This document shows, one piece after another, positions 46,745 to 58,358 of a stretch of 64,000 bases of DNA. This DNA comes from Euptelea pleiosperma (Eukaryota > Streptophyta > Magnoliopsida > Ranunculales > Eupteleaceae). The stretch lies in assembly GCA_035048495.1 (NCBI GenBank), contig CM068545.1:20370741-20434740 (forward strand), read 5' to 3'. The notes beneath the pieces were generated by a model. The model worked only from the letters and a program-made list of their open reading frames with translations, searched no databases and was not told the DNA's origin. Every line of letters begins with the position of its first letter. Positions within the stretch are counted from its first letter, which is position 1. A program made the position numbers and the translations under genes.

Positions 46745-47010
46745 AAAATGCCACATGTCACAATCCTGTAGGCCCATTGAACCGATGAATGTTCAACCAA
46801 TCCATTGGTGGACCTACACACCAAATTAAAGACAGTCAGATTGGTGATTTATAGCCAATCAGCGGATGATTTTTGGTGTGTAGGACCACCGATGGATGGG
46901 CAAAAAAAAAAAAAATCATGGGGCGGTGGGCAGAAAGAATGTGCCAAGTGGCATTTAAGGAGGGCTGACTTCAAACTTGTGCTCTTCCCAATACAGCCCA
47001 CGTGATGGAT
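46745..47010. mobile_element. Foldback MITE copy
   Basis: Left arm 'gtggacctacacaccaaatt'; right arm 'ttttggtgtgtaggaccacc', then 'atgtgccaagtggcat'. Boundaries are approximate. Confidence 0.6.
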
Positions 47011-48878
47011 TGAAAGATTGTAGCTTCAAGTTTGATGCATTCACATTGGTTCATGAACCTAGTATTCTATGAGCGATTCGTGGGCTTATTGAGGGATTTT
47101 GTGTTACGTGGCAATGCACATCCAAGCCCTTGGATTGGGGTATCATGATGTTACGATCCTAGATTAAGACCTTAGCTCTCCGCTCCTCTGTCACCAAAGT
47201 GCTTTTGGAGTATTGGTTTGGGTCTTAACCTTTGGTATCAGATCCAACCCCACGTCGTGGGTTCAAGTCATGGGAGGGGCGACTTGAGGAAAGTCGGCGG
47301 CTCACTCACAAAAAATGAGAAAATAAGGGTACCAAAATGAAAGCCGCCTCAGAGTGGGCTTAACCCAAGATAAGACTAGAAGCCTTGATGTTTGCTGTCA
47401 CAGTGGGTCGAGCTTATGGCATTATCTGTGTTGGGCGAGCTCAGGCATGATATGACCTAGTTTTAGCCCGATTATAACACAACACCCACGTGGCTAAGTG
47501 CAATTTGGCGTTCATTGGCAAGGATTTTGGATTTGGGTGGCAATATACCTAGACTTGGGCTGTGTTTATCGGCCCAACAGGTTGTGTTTGGAAATGAATT
47601 TAGACCCACATATTAATTGGCCGGGTTATATATGTGATTACCCTGGCCTGAACCCAGCCCATCAACAATCCTAAAAACAACCATGAATTTCATGAGATGG
47701 GATTCTTATTTGAGTATACACGGCCACATGGACCATGGATCTCTTGAATCCGACGGTCGATCCACAGCTCAACCGACGACTCTTTTTTGTGGTTAAGCGT
47801 GTTGAAGGCTAACCCTAGTTAGTAAATTCTCGAATCATTTGCGAAACTTACGAATTATTTACATGCAAACGAACCGAACATCATCATATTCAAAGGTATG
47901 ATAATATTTGTGCATTTTTTGAACATGATCAAATTATATTCTCGAATAATTCACGAACTTTTCTCGAACAATTCCCGTAAAATACTTTTGCCGCACTCCG
48001 AATCGCTAACTAGGAGGCTAATAGTCAACTATGGAAAGTGGACTAGTGCTTGTCCTGTATGGAGAATCTTCCTAGAAAACAAAAAAGAAAAAACTTGGAT
48101 AGTTGGACAAGCACTTGTCCAAGAAAGCACAAGGATGCCGACAGGTTGGAACCCAGTATACCCAGACCCGACCCGAATATTAGTTTTTTTTTTACCCGAA
48201 CAAATTGATCGTGTAAATGTTTAATGAAGAGAAAATTGTATTAAAAACCAAAATGATGGAGCCAAACCCATATTATCAGTTGTTCTTTGCCTGCAACCAC
48301 CAACCGATTAATCTGAACCGCAAGTTATCATTTGTTCGATGATGTAAGATCCAACTGGTTAGACATAAGGACCACTCTTTAAAGATGGTGGGGTTCCGCC
48401 ATGTCAGTGTGACGTCACGTACGCCCGGCTTGTGTTGTTGATGAGCAACTTTACAGTCTGTACTTCCCAAAACAAACAACAAGATCTCTCTGCATTCAGA
48501 GTTCCAAACGCGTTTTTCAACTTTTCCTTCAAGTGGTCCGACAATCCGAGTCCAATGGCTCAAACCATGGCGATGGTTGGTTCGACCCCAACCAAAAAAG
48601 GAAAGAAAAAAATCTTCAAAAATAAACATGAACATGAACATAAACATCATATTTTTATTATTTTCTGTGCTGTTACAATGTCAAATATTCTCTCTAATTC
48701 CTGTAGTACCCCTCTTTTTAGTGGGACCCAACATAACAAAAATTAGCCAAAAAATAAATAAAAGAAGAAAATAAGAACCCTTTAATGCCTGTACACTTCC
48801 TACGTATACAAGTATGAAATCAAATCTAACCCATAAAAAAGAATTCCAAAATTGTGATGAAGAGAGAGATGGATGAAA
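47011..48878. other. Intergenic, SINE/LTR-like scraps, no gene seen
   Basis: About 47215-47290 holds 'ggtatcagatcc' and 'gtgggttcaagtcatggg', resembling a retroelement primer site or a tRNA-derived SINE. About 47560-47670 has GC-rich 'gggccgg'-style repeat words. Open frames at 47898-48224 and 48432-48746 match nothing I can support. Confidence 0.35.
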
Positions 48879-49166
48879 TCAGTGGCCGACACCGGGACTT
48901 GGGACCGACCGTAAGATCCGATCGATACGGGGGAGATGCATAGCGAAGTGCTTTTCGCCGACGATCATGGCGTGACCCTTCTTGCTAGGGGCAGAAGGAG
49001 GTGCAGTAGTGCCCTTAGGAAGGGAACTTAAGATCAAACTGTCCTTCAATGAAGGGACGTTGTCGTTCTTCTTCTCTACAGTCATCAGCTTTCTGGCATC
49101 CAGAGAAGGTAGAAAACAAAGAGACCCCACCAAGAAAATTGCGAAAAAAATTGCAGCGCGAGCCAT
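48879..49166 (-). CDS. Secreted peptide precursor: CEP14-like group-II CEP with internal IDA/PIP-like motif
   Basis: 95 aa, intronless. Residues 1-24 are a signal peptide (AIFFAIFLVGSLCFL, cleavage near SLDA/RK). A charged spacer is followed by LPKGTTAPPSAPSKKGHAM (49-67), an IDA/PIP-like core with a basic pair at its end. The C-terminus is IDRILRSVPSPGVGH (81-95), very close to the group-II CEP signature: an acidic/basic lead, then S-V-P-S-P-G-V-G-H at the stop. In CEPs the prolines are hydroxylated and the 15-residue C-terminal peptide is released to act on CEPR-type receptor kinases. Which motif is processed here is not known. A TATA box (TATATAAA on the coding strand, 49304-49297) lies 130 bases upstream. 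It is convergent with the paralogue at 40746-41084. Confidence 0.88.
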   Translation of the reverse strand: MARAAIFFAIFLVGSLCFLPSLDARKLMTVEKKNDNVPSLKDSLILSSLPKGTTAPPSAPSKKGHAMIVGEKHFAMHLPRIDRILRSVPSPGVGH

Positions 49167-49294
49167 GTGTGATGAGATGGAAGAGAGAATGATGCGGGTT
49201 TCGTCTTTTTTTTTTTTTTTGCAGAGGAGGAAGAGAAATGAGAAGGTTTGTTGTTATGGAGAGAGGTTTTTGGGGGAGGGAGGACCGGAGGTTG

Positions 49295-49306
49295 GTTTAT
49301 ATAGAG
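49295..49306 (-). promoter_or_regulatory. TATA box of the second CEP gene
   Basis: CTATATAAACC on the coding strand, about 130 bases before the ATG, implying a leader of about 100 bases. Confidence 0.6.
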
Positions 49307-49339
49307 GAAGAGGAGGGTGGATGGGTGGACTCCTGTGAG

Positions 49340-50260
49340 TCTAGCGCTACGTGTATGAGGATGAAGTGTGACGATCAAGTTAGTGGGCTAAGTCAATTTG
49401 TTTGAAATTGAATTTATTAGTTTTCTAAGTCTTCATGAAAACGCCGCGTGGAAGCTGAGTAGGTATGTGTGAGCTAAGCCGCCGGCCACCGTCAACATCT
49501 CTTGCCCACTCCATTAATCTGCCCTCTACGATCAACTAGACCTGAGATCCATGTGGCATTCTTTGGACCCACTCACCCATGAATGTTGGGCCTACCCCAC
49601 ACCTATAGGGTCGTGATGTAACAAAAGGTATACCTGACGCTGGGCCCACTGACCGCATGGATGTTTAGCCCAATCCTTAGTAGACATTCATACCAAAAAT
49701 CAATGATTTTTAGCTGTTGATTTTATTACTTAAAAAAATAGTTGGATCCAACAGCTAGAATCACGCCTTAAGAAGTATTAAATCTGACGGCTAGAGATTA
49801 CCAATCAGGGTGAATTTTTTTATATGTATAGGTATACCTTGTTACATCTTTTTTTGGTCCTCAGATCGAACAGCTCGAAATCACCAGTGAGACTAATTTT
49901 TGGTGTATGGGTCCACCAAAGGATAGTCAACAAAACATTCATGTGTCAGTAGGCCCGAAAGAGTTAGCACGTGGCATTTTCTTAGGCCTTGGATCTTGTG
50001 ATATTGGGAGAGCAATTTATATTCGGGGACAGCCTTGATTTCAGTGGAGAGTCTGGAGACACGTCAGTAGTTGACGAAAATGTAGTACCGGGATCCAAGG
50101 GCGTGTGGAATGAGGGACGATGAGATGGTTCCGGAAGTATTATAGTTAAAGTGTGTAGTATAGCTGGCGTACATGGTCAAATGCATTTACTAAAAATCAC
50201 CGACCAGGCTGATTTTTGTTGTGTAGGTCCACCATTGGTATGCCACGTGGCAGTTGGGAT
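49340..50260. mobile_element. Foldback MITE copies upstream of the second CEP gene
   Basis: A copy at about 49609-49850 has the GGGTCGTGATGTAAC end and the inverse 'ccttgttacatc'. It is followed by single arms at about 49865-49985 (GCACGTGGC at about 49969) and 50190-50255 (GCCACGTGGC at about 50239). Confidence 0.6.
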
Positions 50261-51714
50261 GTTTATATCAAACTTATGATCATGTCAATGTCAAAATTGA
50301 GCTCAACGCTTCCACCTTGGTAGGTGAGAAAAAAATTTGTAAAGAATTTCTTGGGGTGGAGCTGTGGAACTAATCAGATGCCACCATCTGTACATAGCAA
50401 AGTGTTAATATTCTAAATTCTTTAAATATTCTCGTGGCACCTGATTGGTTCCATAGGCTCCACACATAAAAAGCTCCACATAAAAAAAGGGGGTCGGCAT
50501 CATTTTAATTTTCAAATTGAAATGACTACAACCCTTGATCCAACGGTTTAAAGCCAAGGAACACAACACCCCGGTGGGATCAGCAATACCACTATAACAA
50601 AATCTCAACGAGGGAGATTTTAGTAATTTGATGGAGCAGACAAGCCGGACTGGAGTAAGTCGAAGACTCGAAGCCGAGACGACGATAAAAAGTCTACTCT
50701 TCACCAAGAGACCCGGAAACTTGCTAGTTGGTGGACCCGCGCTAAAGATATGAAAGGAAAGTTTGAATATGTCTTGTTCGGATCACGTGTCAACTGAGCG
50801 TGTAAGAATAGAAATTCGATAAATTTATTAAGTACGTATAGGAACGTTAGTGATGCCGTCAAACGTACAGTTTAGGAGTTTGGACAGTTAGCTAGGTACC
50901 CAAGTTGGTCCATGTGCGACCTTCGTCTTCTTCCACACTTTCCACGCCCTTCATCCTCTCGCCTAATTTTATTCTCGCTCGCCTTCTTTGAACGCAAAAC
51001 ATGGTGTAAGATATTCATTGAGAGTTTCTTAGTGCTATGGCCCACCCTTATGTTTCATCAATCTGGACCGTCCAAATATTAGATTACCCACAAACCAAAG
51101 AGAAGGGTGGATTAAAATGTCTGATTCAATGGTTAATATTGCATTATTCAAGTGCTTAGGTTTGTCTGATGGGTATGAACTTTGTTATGTGGGCCCATCA
51201 TACTTGACGTTAATACTCTGCTTCTTATACAACTGAACAGTTATTATTGAAATTACATATAATTTTCATTAACAACAGAGAATATGTATCCCCGCAAAGT
51301 CCTGTATTTAATTTAAAATTTGGTTGTGACATTTAATTAATGTTGCTGCCCTACTACTTACTTATTGGTTGTTAGAACATACATGTCGCAATACTACTGT
51401 CACAGGCTCGGGGTCCCATTAGGCCCTAATTATATTTCATTTAAGGTCCTGTCTGGTTTGACAATTTTGCGCAAAAAATAAAAATAACAAAATTAAGAGC
51501 TTTTCCTTGCCAAAATGATATCTTTTTTGTTATGTTATGTGGAGTCTGATAGTGCTAGAGTATACATGAAGGCACGACACTGTGGCCCAGCTTCGCACTG
51601 TGCTGGCTGGGGGGTTGCAGGGGGCCAGCGCACACCTTGTTCGAAGGTGGGATTTGGAGACATCTCCTCAGGTCTTTTTCCTTTAATGGCATTTTCGTAC
51701 TTTTACAATGAGAT
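50261..51714. other. Intergenic, no gene seen
   Basis: No supported gene. About 50340-50480 has inverted 'gtggaactaatcagatgcca'/'ggcacctgattggttcca' blocks marking a small decayed MITE. Confidence 0.4.
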
Positions 51715-51722
51715 ACGGAAAC

Positions 51723-52110
51723 CAAGGTTTAAAGGGGACCGTTATAATGGTATAACGGACTGGGGGTGTTACTGTTTTTTCCATTATAACAAAAAAAACG
51801 CTCAGGGGCAAAAACGGAAAATAATGGAAAAATGGAAAAAATGGCGCTGAAATTCTAATTTTGAATTTTAAAATTTGAATTTCAAAAATGGAAAATAACT
51901 GAAAAAAACGGAATATAACAGAAAATAATGGAAAAAAACAAAATAACGGCCATTTTTTTTCAAAAAATTTTCCAGAAAATAACTGTCGTTATTTTCTTTA
52001 TAACGGCTGTTATTTTCTGGGCGTTTTAACGGTCCATAACGTAACGGGGTAGGTCCAAATCTGTTATAACGGCCATTATTTTTGTTATAACGGCCGTTTT
52101 TTAAACCTTG
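51723..52110. mobile_element. CAAGGTTTAAA-family hAT-like MITE
   Basis: Starts CAAGGTTTAAAGGGG and ends TTTTTTAAACCTTG. The TSD ACGGAAAC is perfect (51715-51722, 52111-52118). The interior has 'ccgttataatggtataacgg', 'ggactgggggtgttac', repeated 'aacggccgttatttt' words and 'gtccataacgtaacggggta'. Confidence 0.9.
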
Positions 52111-52118
52111 ACGGAAAC

Positions 52119-53330
52119 CCTAATTTCATATTGGGGATTATATATACCTCAGTTGTTTATAGACGATTATTTATTATATTTTGAATGTTTCTTTTTTGCC
52201 TAAGAACATAGTGGAATCGGTGTGGATCCGTGGATGTACCTCCATAGGGAACCACGTAAATCTCTGTATCATGGGTGATTGCATCTCTGTTCTTTTCATT
52301 GCTTATCATTCTTTCTTCCCAACACTTTTGATGCAAAAATGGCAATACAAGCACGCGCATCGGAGGTTTTTCGAGAAGCTCTTGCAAATTTTTTTTTCGC
52401 GGATAAATTAAATGTCAAATGATCTCTCACTTTCAAGAAATGTTTTGTTTTTTATCTCCTAATACAATTAATCTAAAATAACAGCGTGATAAGATGACAT
52501 TAGCACTTAAAGATAGTTAATTTTTATTAGTCGATCCCCCTTTTGTTTGCTTATGATGAAGTGGCTTTCGAAGATCCAAACCGTTCAGTTAACATGAAAT
52601 TAATCTGGGTCGCCCATTAACTGGTGGGCCACGCCTATGGGTATTTGAGATAGGTCCATTCAGGATGATGAACCTCAAGTCCAGCCTGTAAAGGAGAGTA
52701 AGATCCACACTATTTAAACATTTCTATGTGCCGGCTAGTTGACAGTTGAATTAATTTATTTATAGAGATGTTTATACACGAGAACGAGCGAGCAGTACGT
52801 GTCAACAGAATTGAGGGACACAACATCCATGAAATATCTCTGGTTCTTGGCCTGAAACTGTTGACTTTCTCCCTCAAGTTAACCTAGACAAAGATACCGG
52901 CCAAAAGGGGGGGACAGTTTTTATATGCATGGCTCCTCTTTTTTTTTTTTTTGGTGATTGTGAGTGATCTATATATAATAATAACAAGCGGAGCTCCGGA
53001 TTTAACGTTATGGGTATGGATGTCTTTTTATTTATTTATTTTTCCAAGTAGAACCAGGTGGTTCACCGTTGGGCGCGCGGGTCGGTTCCTATTAGGGCAT
53101 TCGGAGAATTGGGTTCGAGTCGAATCAGTGTCAATTTGGTACCAATCCAATAAGAAAATAGGCTGATCCGATAGAAAGAGTAGAATTCTAGACCTGATCC
53201 GATTTAATCCTTAAATCAAGATTTTTTCTTTATAATTTTGTAATTTCAATTATAATTTAACCCCATTTAAAATTGATATATAGCACCATAATGAAATATA
53301 ATTAAATATAATTTAAAATATATAGGGTAG
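52119..53330. other. Intergenic, no gene seen
   Basis: No supported gene or bounded element. The paired frames at 52157-52411 have no recognisable family. Confidence 0.4.
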
Positions 53331-53530
53331 GGCTCAGGAGCCCCCTCTTGGGAGTCGAGCGCTCGGCCTTTGATTCCGAGAATCCAACAGTGGCTGATAT
53401 CCCTAAGTTGGTATTCAGTTTTTCATTAAAGTAAATGCGAGCTATGCCCTATTAACCACCGTTGGATTCACGGAATCCTCTGCCTAAAACCCGACTCCCA
53501 AGAGGGGGCACAAAAAGGGGGACCTTAAAG
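53331..53530. mobile_element. MITE-like inverted repeat
   Basis: Left 'cccctcttgggagtcg' and right 'cgactcccaagaggggg' are inverted. Inner 'gagaatccaacagtgg'/'ccaccgttggattcacgg' resemble the 5973-6169 family. The ends resemble 'gggtagggctcagg'. The TSD is unclear. Confidence 0.6.
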
Positions 53531-53542
53531 CTTATATATATA

Positions 53543-53701
53543 CTAGTAGGTGGCCCGTGCCCACGGCACTCCTTGACAAAGCGTTTGTCAAAATTGGGTG
53601 TGAGTGGCTGAGATCCACCGTCCAGTTTGGAGATAAGATCTCGGCTCTTCTTTATGAAGCCTATAAGAGGGGGAGACAACATCCCTGTTTTATTATATAG
53701 G
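53543..53701 (-). mobile_element. Short Helitron-like unit
   Basis: Read on the minus strand: CTATATAATAAAACAGGG start, 'gttgtctccccctcttata' body, then a GTGCCGTGGGCAC region and CTAG at 53546-53543 before a host T. Same family as the 44842-45674 array. Confidence 0.65.
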
Positions 53702-54680
53702 TATATCAGGTCCGTCTCGGACCGGTACCGATCTGATAAAAAATTGGATTGGCATATATGAAATAAAAATTTCTAAACATGCAACACCCCTCAATTTGAG
53801 AAAGAAAAAAAAAAAAAAAAAGTGGAATCCTGTTTACTTATAAGTTCGAACAAAGGTCAACGAAATATGCTTCTTGGAGGCCTAGATTAAGGGAACCCTA
53901 TGACTTAACTTTACCTACTTCTTTACTTAACTACTCTTCCATTCTAGTACATTTTTTTAGGTCAAATTTGGATTAAACTATTAAATGAATATCCATCTCA
54001 AATGAGAAAACATTCAATTCATGGAACCTGGGACCTAAATCTGCTACATTAACTTAACCAAATTAAAAAAATAAAATAAAATAAAAGAAAAACCATTGAC
54101 TTCATGTAAATAAAATTAAAAAAAAAAAAAAATGCCACCTGACCGTTCGTTTCGGAAGTTGAATTATACCCGCGCATATCATTCTTTGTCCACGGGGATT
54201 AAAAATTATGGGGTTGTTTTGGAAATAAAATGATAACTAATTGACGGGTAATATGGTTATTAAAGTCCGAAAATCTTACACGTTTCTTAATTTGATAGGA
54301 CATTTGATTTGAATAAGATTTAAGGGGGGTTGTTAGAATAATATTCGTTCGTTCTCGCGTGGGTTTGAGTATTGGGCTTTTGTTGTTGTAGTGTTTCTTT
54401 GATTCACGTTTTGGCTTTCTTCTTCACTCTAGAGTCTAAATCATGTTTTAGGTCCCTTGCAGTCCTGAAAGCTTCATGTCCTGTCGCTTTGACTTTATTT
54501 TTTTTTTTTTGGGCGGAAAGCTTGGGATTTGGCGGACGCGTACCTACCAGACCTTAGCTCACAAAGAATTTAATTGTTCATATATGTATACCCACTAGCC
54601 TCCTCTAACAGGACTATCTCTACCTTAAAAGGCCATTAAGGCAATCGCCTGAGCCCCCTTCGATTGAGAAGGCTCCTAGC
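53702..54680. other. Intergenic, no gene seen
   Basis: AT-rich with long A runs (53807-53821, 54118-54131). No supported gene. Confidence 0.4.
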
Positions 54681-55817
54681 CAGGCCGTCTCGATGCAAGT
54701 TGAGGCCTAAGTTGAAAACTCTGCATGAGGCATTTTTATATTTAATATATGAATATATATGGTATTAATTAAAAATTTTAACTTCAAAATCTTATTTAAC
54801 AGTTATTCATGATAATCAGAAGCTCCGAAAAAAATTTAGAGGCAGTGGACTCTCGTGGCCCAACAGATCATTTTTTAATTAATATCATATATATTAATAT
54901 ATTAAATATAAAAAATGTAACTCGAACATCTTATTTAGCAACTATTCATTATAATCAAAAGCTACGGAAAAAAAAAAAAAAACTAGATGCAGAGGACTCC
55001 CGTAGCCCAGAGGTTGGCCAATATTGTACAGATTTTGTTCAAGGGTGGCAAAAGTGTACTTTTTCCAAGGTGGGCAAAAGGCAGTATTTTGAAAGAAAAA
55101 AATTCCTCATTGAACTCTTAAAGTTGAGAGTCGGCAAAAGGGTACTTTGAAAGAAAAAAAAAAAAAAATTCCTTACTGAACTCTTAAGGTTGAGAGTCGG
55201 CAAAAAGGTACTTAGAAAGAAAGAAAAAAAATTCCTTACTGAACTCTTATTAAGGTTGAGAGTCGGCAAAAGGGTACTTAGAAAGAAAGAAAAAATAATT
55301 CCTACTGAACTCTTAAAGTCGAGGGTGGGCAAAAGGGTATTTTGAAAGAAAAAAAAGGATTCCTTACTGAACTCTTAAAGTTGAGGGTGGGCAAAAGGTT
55401 ACTTTGAAAGAACTAAAAATTCCTTACTGGACTCTTAAAGTTGAGGGTGGGCAGCCCTCACCCCTTCTTGGCTCTGCCGCTGCACGTAGTCCCATTGCAG
55501 TCCATGCAGAGGATTCTCGCAGCCCTACATAGTTCATTTTAGGGCCCACCTATTGGTGGATAAACACTAAAAATCAGCTTGATTGATGCTTTCTAACCAT
55601 TGGATTTACTACTCAAAAAACATTCTAAAATACAATTGCTAGAATCAATCTTAGAAAATACTAAAATCCTAGGGTAGAAATAACCAATCAGGTTAATTTT
55701 TGGTCTGTATATCAAACAAGGGGTGGGCTAAACATCCATGTGGTTAGTGGGATGGGCCTTATTTCACCTGGGGCCTAAGGCGACCGCCTTGTTGGTCTTA
55801 CAATAAAGACGGCCCTG
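54681..55817. mobile_element. hAT-like element with internal tandem repeat
   Basis: Starts CAGGCCGTCTCGATGCAAG and ends ATAAAGACGGCCCTG. Flanks CTCCTAGC and CTTCCAGC match at 6 of 8. Its left end is close to that of 23544-24924 (GCCGTCT.., 'acaagttgaggc'). It contains the 55040-55455 tandem repeat and a MITE piece at about 55520-55760. Confidence 0.6.
55040..55455. repeat. Tandem repeat, about 60-bp unit, 6-7 copies
   Basis: Units contain 'ttccttactgaactcttaa', then 'gttgagagtcggcaaaaggg', then 'tactttgaaagaaaaaa'. Unit length varies with the A run. The minus-strand frame at 55039-55332 is a by-product of the repeat. Confidence 0.85.
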
Positions 55818-55854
55818 CTTCCAGCACAGGTCCCACTACAAGCCCATGCCCTAC

Positions 55855-57010
55855 ATAGAACAATTTTTTGGGCCCACTAACCATATGGATGTTTAACCCA
55901 TGATTTAAAATAACCCATTTAAACGTTTTGATGCTTAGAAATTAATGGCCGTTAAAATCTGGAAAATTAAGTGGAAAAAACGATTGTTATTTTCGCTAAA
56001 TTTTATTTTTTTTCATTTTTCAAATTTTGAAATTTGAATTTCAAAATTTGATGAAATTTGAATTTGAGCGCCATTTTTTCCGTTAAAATCCATTAAATTC
56101 CTTTTTTCCCATTTTTTTTCATTTCTGCCCCCAGTCCGTTACAATCCATTTTAATGGTAACACCCCCAGTCCGTTATACCATTAAAACGGCCTCCTTTAA
56201 ACCTTGGTTTAACCCACCCCTTGTTGGATATACTCTTGACAACCACTTTACACTAAAAGCTTAAGCTATTAGAGGGAAGTGTAACAATGTATATATATCA
56301 AAGGATTCCCTGCACACATGGACCGCATGAGTCCAGTGCACACTCGCAACAACACCCCGATCCCCGCATGTCTGATACCATGTTTAATTACAACCACTTT
56401 ACTCTAAAATATTAAACTTTTAGAGAGGTCACAATAGGTCGTGGGTTCAAGTCCCCGGCAAAGTACTGAGGGTGTTGTTGGAGTGTGTTGTTTGGCTGTG
56501 TAGCCAGCACTATGCCTGTGTTAGACATGTGGACTCTTAGATATACATTGTTACGCCTTCTTCTAGCAGTTAAGCTTTTATATAAAGTGATTGTCAACAT
56601 GGTATCAGAGCCTTAAGGCCTGGGAGATCGCTGGTTCAAGTCTACAGCAGAGTATATTCCCGTTGAGGGGGGGTATTAGGGGATAGTGTATTCCTGCGCA
56701 CATGTTGTATTGACCCGACAACTCCAATGTATACATAGTTGTTTCGACTTTCCCCGTTAGGTTGATCTTTTGGGGTAAAATAGTTATTGAACATATATAA
56801 ACCAAAAATCAACCCGATTGGTTATCTCTAGCCATAGATTTTAGTACTTTTAGGATTGACTCTAACCGTTGGATTGAAGCATGTTTTTTGGGTTGTAAAT
56901 CCAATGGATAGGAATCATAAATCAAGCTGATTTTTAGTGCATTTATCGACCAATAGGTGGGCTGAACATCCACGCAATCGTTGGGCCCACAAAATGATGT
57001 AGGTAGGGTC
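55855..57010. mobile_element. Foldback MITE interrupted by two insertions
   Basis: The left arm 'gggcccactaaccatatgga' (about 55871) continues after the 55899-56206 hAT-like MITE as 'gtttaacccaccccttgttg'. It is broken again at about 56232 and resumes at about 56792 with 'ataaaccaaaaatcaaccc'. The right arm ends at about 56990. The second insert (about 56232-56791) has inverted ends ('gacaaccactttacac'/'ataaagtgattgtcaa') and tRNA-like words ('gtgggttcaagtcccc', 'ggtatcagagcc'), so it may be retroelement-derived. Confidence 0.6.
55899..56206. mobile_element. CAAGGTTTAAA-family hAT-like MITE, nested
   Basis: Starts CATGATTTAAAAT and ends CTTTAAACCTTG. The TSD GTTTAACC is perfect (55891-55898, 56207-56214), duplicating the host MITE's own sequence. 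Confidence 0.88.
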
Positions 57011-58350
57011 CTCTATATCTAAATTTATTCTGTAATTTTTTATTATCATAAATAGTTGTTAAATAAATATTTTCTATTATATAGAGAGTTAAAGTTTTTT
57101 ATTAATACCGTATATATATTAATATATTAAATATAAAAAAAAAAAAAAAAACCTTATATAGGGTTTTCACCATAGGCATCAACTTGTATCGAGACGGCCC
57201 TATCCTCCAACACATATGGACAGATCGATATGGGTCTACGATTAGTTCATTCATTTACAAAATTTAAATAAAAAATCAGCCGTCCTATTTGTCTCTTGAT
57301 AATCAAAATGGAAAAAAGATTAGATCATGAACTTGGGATTACTCTTGAACACTTCCAATAAAGAATCGATCCGAAGGCGTATAGTGTGATAAAGACCAAG
57401 TGTCTTCCATTGTATCGTTTCGCTTTTAAAAAATCCATTTCATGACGTATATGCATGGAGGGTACATTGAATAATCCTTAAAGTCTCATTGCACATGGGC
57501 TCAAATGGCTTTGTCTTGTTGAAAAAAACAGAAAAAAACCCTAAAAAAATCACCTTTTGGATCCCCCCATTGGAAAATTCAACAATATACCAACAAAGAA
57601 AATGGTGTTATGAGGAAAAATCCCAATGGGGTTCTTTTCTAAATATTGTCCAGGATCCGGGAACATAAATTTTTGGACCGAGATTTAATTTTCACCCAAA
57701 ATCTCGTAAACCACCGTTGGATTCTCGGGATACACGGACGGGAGTTAGGGTGAAAATCTCGGTCTAAAAATTTATGTCTGCGGATCCTGACCCTACATTT
57801 CCTATACACCGACGGTTACGTATTTGTGGGTCCCACTCGTATTTTTCTATGTGATGACTTGAATCACATGGAAAAATAATCTTGATTGCTGCAAAAAAGT
57901 CTACCTGCAATGCAAGGCTTATCACTTTAGAGGCCCATCTTGTCCCTAAAATACAAACATTTCGGTGGTCGACATTATTGACTAAAATGCAGATACGAAC
58001 CATGGCCTACTTACTATCTCAAGCTGCTGCCATTGTTACAATTTCAAGCAAGTATGAGATATGGGGTGGTTCAGGGGACTATTTTTTTTGTGGGAAGACT
58101 GTGACCCTCAGTCCAATGAGAGTCACTTGTTCCTCTCTACCTCATTAAAATGAGATCAATTCTCAAAAAGTGTCGGCATAAGGGGTCTACCATGAACGAT
58201 TTTTAGCTTGCTCAAATGTTTACATGGGTGTTTAAATGGTTTGCCATTTCAACAACTGAAGTGTCAGGTTTGCGACATGAATTTATTTCGTCGTGGACCA
58301 TGTGTTCCTCTCCTTCGTAACAATTCCAAATGTTTAGGGACCACATTGAT
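57011..58350. other. Intergenic with MITE-like inverted repeat
   Basis: About 57643-57796 is an inverted repeat ('ggatccgggaacataaattt' against 'aaatttatgtctgcggatcc') related to 5973-6169. About 57150-57200 ends 'cgagacggccct', an inverted terminus of the 54681 family. No gene seen. Confidence 0.5.
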
Positions 58351-58358
58351 GTACTCAC

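Noticed and set aside
48432..48746. Frame containing MAQTMAMVGSTPT
   Set aside because: The start vaguely resembles a plastid transit peptide, but it runs straight into lysine/histidine low complexity with no mature domain; not supportable as a gene.
51515..51850. 111-codon frame
   Set aside because: Half of it lies in the 51723-52110 hAT-like MITE; no family.
55039..55332. Repetitive 97-codon minus-strand frame
   Set aside because: Produced by the tandem repeat; the repeated residues reflect the A-rich unit, not a protein family.
56441..56458. tRNA gene suggested by a B-box-like word (GTGGGTTCAAGTCCCC)
   Set aside because: No matching A box or cloverleaf around it; better explained as part of a retroelement-like insert. 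The same applies at about 1741 and 47263.
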